From Candidatus Sifarchaeum subterraneum (GTDB lineage: Archaea; Asgardarchaeota; Sifarchaeia; Sifarchaeales; Sifarchaeaceae), in assembly GCA_016292335.1 (NCBI GenBank), contig JAECRX010000111.1, positions 1 through 18,729 on the forward strand: 18,729 nt of DNA, read 5' to 3'. The notes beneath the pieces are model-generated. The model was not told the DNA's origin, searched no databases, and was given only the letters and a program-made list of their open reading frames with translations. A program made the position numbers and the translations under genes. Of this stretch, positions 14,710 through 18,729 are shown in pieces (position 1 is the stretch's first letter; the number at the start of each line of letters is the position of its first letter).

Positions 14710-14874
14710 TTATGGCCCTCTAAATCCACAAGCAGGGCATGTATAAAGACGTCCAAAAATTCTGCACTTTTCACATCGCGTTATCGTGATTTGACCACAA
14801 TTTGGACAGGGGAATTTTGCACTACCTGTTTCATCTGGAGTTATTACCTTTCCACAGCATGTACATCTGGGCAT
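14710..14874 (-). CDS. Small archaeal zinc-ribbon (predicted RNA-binding) protein
   Basis: This 54-residue protein has four CxxC knuckles, reading CTCC, CPNC, CEKC and CPAC, enough for two zinc ribbons, and it ends in CGFRGP. Members of this archaeal family are described as zinc-ribbon RNA-binding proteins and are usually encoded next to EF-1 beta, as here. A GTG at 14898 would add eight residues (ESLSRIV) that do not resemble the family, so I prefer the ATG at 14874, whose product starts directly at MPRCTCCGK. The molecular role is not established, and a translation or ribosome link is inferred from the partner gene. Confidence 0.85.
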   Translation of the reverse strand: MPRCTCCGKVITPDETGSAKFPCPNCGQITITRCEKCRIFGRLYTCPACGFRGP

Positions 14875-15010
14875 TACAATCCTACTCAAAGATTCCACCT
14901 TTATGCCATTCTTTTATCCTCAAGAGCCTTTCATAACTTTCTTATAGGTTGATTATTAAAGATTATGATAAGTAACCGGAGTTAAAATTATTGTACTATT
15001 AAGTGTTGTG

Positions 15011-15027
15011 TGGGTAAGTTGTACCCA
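15011..15027. other. Small hairpin downstream of fen
   Basis: TGGGT (15011-15015) and ACCCA (15023-15027) can pair around a 7-base loop. It lies 18 bases past the fen stop and ahead of the zinc-ribbon gene, so it could help end the fen transcript. No T-run directly follows on the minus strand, so this is weak. Confidence 0.25.
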
Positions 15028-15044
15028 AATTAAAAACAGAATTG

Positions 15045-16079
15045 TTATTCTATTTTAGAAAACCATTTTTCCAGACTTGCTTGTGCACCTACAATTTTTG
15101 GTTTTTTAAATCTTTCCAACGCCTTTTCTACTCTTGTTTGTGAAAATTCATACTCTTCGCAAAGGATTTCTTTTATTCTGTTTTCGTTGGGATCTTCCCA
15201 TCTTAGAAGATAATTTTCTGTAATCTTGGGTTTGAGAAAAATTTCTCTTATTTGTTCTATTGGGGCATCGAATTTTATTTGTTTTGCTTTTAAGATTTGT
15301 TCTAAACTTTCATACTGTTTTATCAATTTAAGTGCAGTTTTGGAGCCAATTCTGCGGATGCCAGAATTGTAATCGGTTCCTACCATAATTCCTATGTCAA
15401 TTAACTGTTCTCTTGTGATTTCTAATGTATCCAAAAGTTCTTCCAGATTGATGATCTCTGGATTTATTTCTTTAAATTCTTTCTTTCTTGGTATTTTTCT
15501 TTTTCCAGAAATTGTAAGATTCCTTACAAGTCTTTCTGCACCGAAGAGTAGGCTGTCATAATCTTGAGAACTAGAACACCAAACATCACCTTTTTGTGTC
15601 ATGAACGCGGCTTGGGCTTCTCCCTCTGTGGGTGCTTGGACTTGTGGTATTCCTATTGCGTTTATTAATTCCTTACTATTTTCAATCATTTCATCAGTTA
15701 ACTTGGAGGATGCTTGGGCCCATTTACTTGCTTCTTCGATATCTCCGATTTCTAAAGCCTCTTTCCATTTCAATGTTGCCTTTTCTCTCATCTCTTCTCT
15801 TTCTATAACTGTTTCTTTTTTGAGGAGTGGAGGTTCTCCGTCAAAAATAAAGACAGGTCTAATGTTTTTTTCCAGTAAATTAACGGTCCGATAAAATATA
15901 CCACTTAAATGAGATGTAATCCTACCCTGCGAATCTTTAAGAGGTGTTCCATCAGGTTGCCGTATACGGGCTAGGAATTGGTAAATTGTGTTCATGCCGT
16001 CAAGTGCGATCTTTTTTCCACTCAATTTTTTTAAACTTATTTCTGCCATTGTGCAAATATCTCTAATCTTTACACCCAA
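15045..16079 (-). CDS. fen: Flap endonuclease 1
   Basis: FEN1 removes 5' flaps during Okazaki-fragment maturation and base-excision repair. The protein has 344 residues. The N and I nuclease blocks carry all expected metal ligands: Asp27 (in LDGMN), Asp80 (FIFDGEPP), Glu152 and Glu154 (PTEGEAQAA), Asp173 and Asp175 (SQDYDSLLFG), and Asp236 (GTDYN). A helix-hairpin-helix follows (GIRRIGSKTALKLI). The C-terminal QASLEKWF (333-340) is a PCNA-interacting box. The DGMN at the first ligand is a mild variant of the common DAYN or DAMN. The start is TTG at 16079 with GAGGAG about eight bases upstream, giving MGVKIRDI, which matches the family N-terminus. It may be read together with pcm upstream on the same strand, though 110 bases separate them. 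Confidence 0.96.
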   Translation of the reverse strand: MGVKIRDICTMAEISLKKLSGKKIALDGMNTIYQFLARIRQPDGTPLKDSQGRITSHLSGIFYRTVNLLEKNIRPVFIFDGEPPLLKKETVIEREEMREKATLKWKEALEIGDIEEASKWAQASSKLTDEMIENSKELINAIGIPQVQAPTEGEAQAAFMTQKGDVWCSSSQDYDSLLFGAERLVRNLTISGKRKIPRKKEFKEINPEIINLEELLDTLEITREQLIDIGIMVGTDYNSGIRRIGSKTALKLIKQYESLEQILKAKQIKFDAPIEQIREIFLKPKITENYLLRWEDPNENRIKEILCEEYEFSQTRVEKALERFKKPKIVGAQASLEKWFSKIE

Positions 16080-16189
16080 TGCTTCATTCTCCTCTTATGA
16101 AAGTAATTTTGAATGGATGATAACGTTAGAAACTTTTTCTAGATTTATCTTCTTCCTAATTTTCGGATTGCCAAATTGCTGTGTTGTAT

Positions 16190-16876
16190 TTATTTAGGTG
16201 AATAACCATATTTTCCTATAAGAGGAACGAAAGCGACTCCACCATAGTTTTGCTTCTTAAATTTCTTCTCCGAAACTCTATCTACTATCATCAAATTTTG
16301 ATAAAAGTGAAGGTTGCCTACAGGGATAACCAATCTTCCTCCGATTGCAAATTGGTTTTTTAGCGGTTGTGGGATTTTTGGACCAGCTGCAGTGACTAAA
16401 ATTTTGTCATAGGGGGCTTTTTCTTTATAACCCTCGGTTCCATCTCCAAGAATTACTGTAACTCGCTCTGAGTAACCTGCTTTTTCTAAATTCGCTTTAG
16501 CTAATTCTACTAGTTCAGGAATACGCTCTATTGTGTATACATGCCCTGGATTTTCGCTTTCTAAAGGTGCAACTATTTCGGCACAAAGCGCTGCATGATA
16601 ACCACTACCAGCACCAATTTCCAAAACTTTTTCTCCTATCTGTAAATCCAAGAGTTCGCACATGATAATACACATGTGGGGAGCAGAAATCGTCTGACCT
16701 TTCCCTATTGTTAAAGGAGTATCATTATATGCTAATTTGATCTGGCTGGGAGGGATGAATTCTTTTCTTGGAACTTTTCTGAATGCTCGAATAACTTGTT
16801 CTGACTTGAGTGTCCCATTTGAAGTAAATCTGGCTATTAGCATTTCCTTTTTGTTCTCTAGATCCAATTTAGCCAT
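16190..16876 (-). CDS. pcm: Protein-L-isoaspartate O-methyltransferase
   Basis: Pcm methylates isoaspartyl residues of aged proteins with SAM and starts their repair. The family-specific substrate segment LTIGKGQTISAPHM is present (about 56-68 from the ATG), followed by SAM motif I VLEIGAGSGYHAA (84-96), motif II VYTIERIPELVELAKANL, and DGTEGYKEKAPYDKILVTAAGP. The C-terminal GGRLVIPVG strand completes the fold. ATG at 16876 gives 228 residues, typical for archaeal Pcm. A GTG three codons upstream (16885) is possible, and neither start has a strong ribosome binding site. Upstream AT-rich DNA with TATA-like AAATATATTTATTT near 16935-16948 may serve both this gene and the divergent DUF371 gene. 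Confidence 0.95.
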   Translation of the reverse strand: MAKLDLENKKEMLIARFTSNGTLKSEQVIRAFRKVPRKEFIPPSQIKLAYNDTPLTIGKGQTISAPHMCIIMCELLDLQIGEKVLEIGAGSGYHAALCAEIVAPLESENPGHVYTIERIPELVELAKANLEKAGYSERVTVILGDGTEGYKEKAPYDKILVTAAGPKIPQPLKNQFAIGGRLVIPVGNLHFYQNLMIVDRVSEKKFKKQNYGGVAFVPLIGKYGYSPK

Positions 16877-17017
16877 TGTAAACACCGAAAAGTATCTGGC
16901 TTCAAAAAATACTATATTATGTCTAACTGATTTAAATATATTTATTTCATAATGCGAGATTACTCACGAAAATTACTACACAAAATGTGAAGATGTACTA
17001 AAAAGGGGTTACTAAAA

Positions 17018-17434
17018 ATTCAGAAAGAGGTAATTAATGCAAAAGGCCACCCAAACATTACAGGAAAACATAGATCCACGTTTGAAATAACTAAAGAGAA
17101 GCATTTAACTATAAAAGGAGATTGCATACTCGCAGTGTCCTCTGATAAAGGTCCAAAAGACTTCAATGAATATTTCAAACGCGAAGCAAAGAAAGGAAGA
17201 AAAATCAAACTTTCTATTGAGGCGGAGGAAATGCAAGAACTCGTTTGTGGAAGAGGACATCCCAAAATGTCTTTTAAGAGTCCAATTGCTTTAATTTGTC
17301 GGAAAAGTAATTTTGTCTGTGAAAAGACTATCATGGTTTCAGCAAATAAAGCTGCAATTGATTTCGATCGGAAATTCATTAAAAAACTTCAAAATCCTTA
17401 CATAAATGTTAAAATAACGCTTGAAATTCTATAA
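17018..17434 (+). CDS. DUF371 family protein with non-standard start codon
   Basis: This is a conserved archaeal protein of unknown function. The DUF371 hallmarks are two GHP repeats, AKGHPNITGKHRSTFEITK near the N-terminus and GRGHPKMSFKSP in the middle, plus GDCILAVSSDKG and NKAAIDFDRKFI. The in-frame GTG at 17135 would remove the first conserved third, so it is not the real start. No ATG, GTG or TTG exists in frame between the stop at 16988 and 17132. ATT at 17018, about 8 bases after AAGGGGT, is the best candidate and gives 138 residues that begin just before the first GHP motif. A sequencing error or a start mutation that inactivated the gene is also possible. It is divergent from pcm and convergent with trm5. 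Confidence 0.75.
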   Translation: MQKEVINAKGHPNITGKHRSTFEITKEKHLTIKGDCILAVSSDKGPKDFNEYFKREAKKGRKIKLSIEAEEMQELVCGRGHPKMSFKSPIALICRKSNFVCEKTIMVSANKAAIDFDRKFIKKLQNPYINVKITLEIL

Positions 17435-17456
17435 TTTTTCTTTTATAGAAATACCG

Positions 17457-17479
17457 CGAAAAGTCCCACCGACTTTTCG
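17457..17479. terminator. Hairpin between convergent genes
   Basis: CGAAAAGT (17457-17464) and ACTTTTCG (17472-17479) pair perfectly around a 7-base loop in the 54-base gap between the DUF371 gene and trm5. A competing CACCG/CGGTG stem uses the same bases. TTTTTCTTTT at 17434-17444 supplies a T-run for the plus-strand gene just before the hairpin. It probably separates the two converging transcripts. Confidence 0.5.
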
Positions 17480-17488
17480 GTGAGTAGT

Positions 17489-18565
17489 TCACTCGATTAA
17501 TGTATCAACAACTATTTGATATGTAAATGGTGCGACGGTTTTGACTTTTCTGCATTCCAAGACCTTTACAACGTTTCTCCCGAAAAATTCCACGGTACTA
17601 GTTATTTCTCTAATGGCTTTTTCTTCTGGAGATGGCTCCTGTGAGAAACAATAGTAATGAATAACTCCACCTTCTGGTTTTATTGCTAAACAAGCGACAT
17701 CTACAAATTCAATGCTTGATTTTGGAAGATCCATAATCACCCTGTTCGCCAATCCTGCTAAAGAATCTGGTATTATTTTTCTCACATCACCATGAATAGG
17801 GATAACTTGTTTCTCTACTTTGTTAATCAACACATTCTCTTTCAAACAAGATATTGCATCAGAATTGATGTCAATTGAATAAATAACCACTTTATCAACT
17901 TTTTTACCAATTAAAATAGAAAATGGGCCAACTCCCGCAAACATATCGATAATTGTTTCCCCTTGTTTTACTTGTGATGCAACTCGGTTATGTTCATTGC
18001 TAAGCCTTGAGCTAAAGTAGACTTTGCTTAGATCTATCTTATATTGGCAGCCAAACTCTTTATGAACAGTAGTTGTCTTTTTTTCACCAGCCAGATGCTC
18101 AAATTTCCTTGTTCGAAACACATCGTTGGCTTCTCCTATTTTGCTAAATTTTGCCAACACAGTATGAATGTTCTTATGAGTCTCCAAAATTGCGTTACCA
18201 ATTAATTCCTTTTCACTTGATGAAAATTCGGGAGGAATTTCCATTATAGCAATATCTCCTACTATATCGAAGGAGTGAGGTAAAGATGAGAGTTTTTCAA
18301 ATGATATTTCATTTTCGAGTGATTCAATAAAGCCTTTGGGCTTTCTGATTGGGGTTTTAAATGTTTTAAAACAAATCTCCGCTCCTTTTATTTCTCCAAT
18401 CTTGTTCATTTCTTGAGAATTTGGTTTCTTCAACAAAGGAAAGAAGAGATGATCTTTATTCCTCTCAATTTTAACAGATACATCGAGTAAATTTAACTTA
18501 ACAAGGAGTTTTCGGACCTTTTCTCCTTCTTCCTTGGGAGATTTTAGACATAATGTCCTTTTCAT
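17489..18565 (-). CDS. trm5: tRNA (guanine-37-N1)-methyltransferase Trm5
   Basis: Trm5 makes m1G37 next to the anticodon, which prevents frameshifting, using SAM. ATG at 18565 gives 358 residues starting MKRTLCLKSPKEEGEKVR, the usual N-terminus. The longer open frame to 18685 runs into a tRNA gene and is not translated. Motifs seen: an N-terminal D1 domain, FRTRKFEHLAGE (Arg151), SSRLSNEHNRV (Glu191, equivalent to the catalytic-region Glu), DMFAGVGPFSI (207-217, SAM motif I), YSIDINSDA (motif II), and the NLP-type motif at 279-281, which is DLP here. The usual Asn of NLP is thus Asp (codon GAT). The fold is otherwise complete. aTYW2-type enzymes share this fold, but the length and N-terminal domain favour Trm5. 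An AT-rich TATA-like tract lies between the tRNA and the start. Confidence 0.92.
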   Translation of the reverse strand: MKRTLCLKSPKEEGEKVRKLLVKLNLLDVSVKIERNKDHLFFPLLKKPNSQEMNKIGEIKGAEICFKTFKTPIRKPKGFIESLENEISFEKLSSLPHSFDIVGDIAIMEIPPEFSSSEKELIGNAILETHKNIHTVLAKFSKIGEANDVFRTRKFEHLAGEKKTTTVHKEFGCQYKIDLSKVYFSSRLSNEHNRVASQVKQGETIIDMFAGVGPFSILIGKKVDKVVIYSIDINSDAISCLKENVLINKVEKQVIPIHGDVRKIIPDSLAGLANRVIMDLPKSSIEFVDVACLAIKPEGGVIHYYCFSQEPSPEEKAIREITSTVEFFGRNVVKVLECRKVKTVAPFTYQIVVDTLIE

Positions 18566-18654
18566 AACTAAGATCACCAAAAGATCTTCCAAATTCAAAA
18601 ATCGGAGAGGATGTTCGACAAAAGCAGTTTCCTCAAAAAATAAATATATTTTGA

Positions 18655-18729
18655 CGGGCCTGAGGGGATTTGAACCCCTGACCAATGGGTTAAGATTATG
18701 GCGACCATCCTATAAGATGGAAGTGCCCA
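18655..18729 (-). tRNA. tRNA-Lys(CUU), 3' part with probable intron (5' cut off)
   Basis: On the minus strand the 3' portion of a tRNA is clear: a T arm AGGGG-TTCAAAT-CCCCT, acceptor strand CAGGCCC and discriminator G at 18655, with no encoded CCA. Upstream, TCTTAA gives U33, anticodon CUU and A37-A38, followed by stem CCCAT and a 5-base variable loop. The stretch from U33 to the discriminator is exactly 41 bases, as expected. The pairing anticodon-stem strand ATGGG is not adjacent. TGGGC occurs at the window end instead, about 29 bases away, and the interval contains a CCATC/GATGG hairpin. The simplest reading is an intron between positions 32 and 33. The D arm and 5' acceptor strand lie beyond the window. 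Trm5 is encoded 90 bases downstream. Confidence 0.75.

Noticed and set aside
17020..17379. Minus-strand open frame of 119 codons
   Set aside because: It is the antisense shadow of the DUF371 gene, whose plus-strand translation carries clear family motifs.
18566..18685. N-terminal extension of Trm5 by 40 residues in the open frame
   Set aside because: The extension overlaps the T arm of the tRNA gene, and the family N-terminus (MKRTLCLKSPKEEGEKVR) begins exactly at the ATG at 18565.
1..18729. CRISPR array, rRNA, toxin-antitoxin or defence operon
   Set aside because: I saw no regularly spaced repeats, no rRNA-like sequence, and no recognisable defence or toxin-antitoxin genes on either strand.

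Overview
This 18.7 kb sequence looks like a complete short archaeal contig, probably from a metagenome or amplified sample. Its first 16 bases are the 3' end of the Illumina Read 1 adapter, so the left edge is an assembly end. The archaeal assignment rests on O-phosphoseryl-tRNA synthetase (SepRS), CTP-dependent riboflavin kinase (RibK), archaeal FAD synthetase (RibL), a two-ring Cdc48/VAT ATPase, FEN1 with a PCNA-binding tail, Trm5, archaeal EF-1 beta and a DUF371 protein. Most of the contig is A+T rich, and TTG is used repeatedly as a start codon (endonuclease V, the small winged-helix gene, gcvT, fen). SepRS points to a lineage that makes cysteine on tRNA, such as methanogens, Archaeoglobus relatives or several uncultivated archaeal groups. 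I cannot name the phylum.

Layout. 1-2900 is an accessory-looking block that appears richer in G+C. It holds a two-subunit glutaconate-type CoA-transferase (subunit A cut by the contig end), a decayed carbamoyltransferase gene with an in-frame TAG, and an IS630-type transposase scrap. 2960-10200 is a denser core: endonuclease V, sepS, a homocitrate/isopropylmalate-synthase-type enzyme, ribK and ribL facing each other, an M23-like metallopeptidase-fold protein and a small winged-helix protein. 10217-12421 is cdc48, preceded by a tandem 49-bp duplication in its promoter region.

12540-14310 is a second island. An intact gcvT sits between a 50-codon relic of gcvPA on the opposite strand and a TnpB (IS200/IS605 orfB) tail relic. 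14370-18729 returns to core genes: EF-1 beta with its usual zinc-ribbon partner, fen, pcm, a DUF371 gene with no standard start codon, trm5, and the 3' part of a tRNA-Lys(CUU) that appears to contain an intron and is cut by the end of the sequence.

How the genes connect. RibK and RibL together convert riboflavin to FMN and then FAD. SepRS charges tRNA-Cys with phosphoserine, and its partner SepCysS is not in this window. The zinc-ribbon/EF-1 beta pair, Trm5 and the tRNA serve translation. Cdc48, FEN1, EndoV and Pcm serve protein and nucleic-acid quality control. I found no CRISPR array, rRNA, defence island or clearly new multi-gene system. The most interesting signals are local: an Asp-to-Asn change at a catalytic position of EndoV, the duplicated cdc48 promoter, a tRNA intron at an unusual position, a probable non-canonical start codon in the DUF371 gene, and an M23-fold protein in an archaeon.
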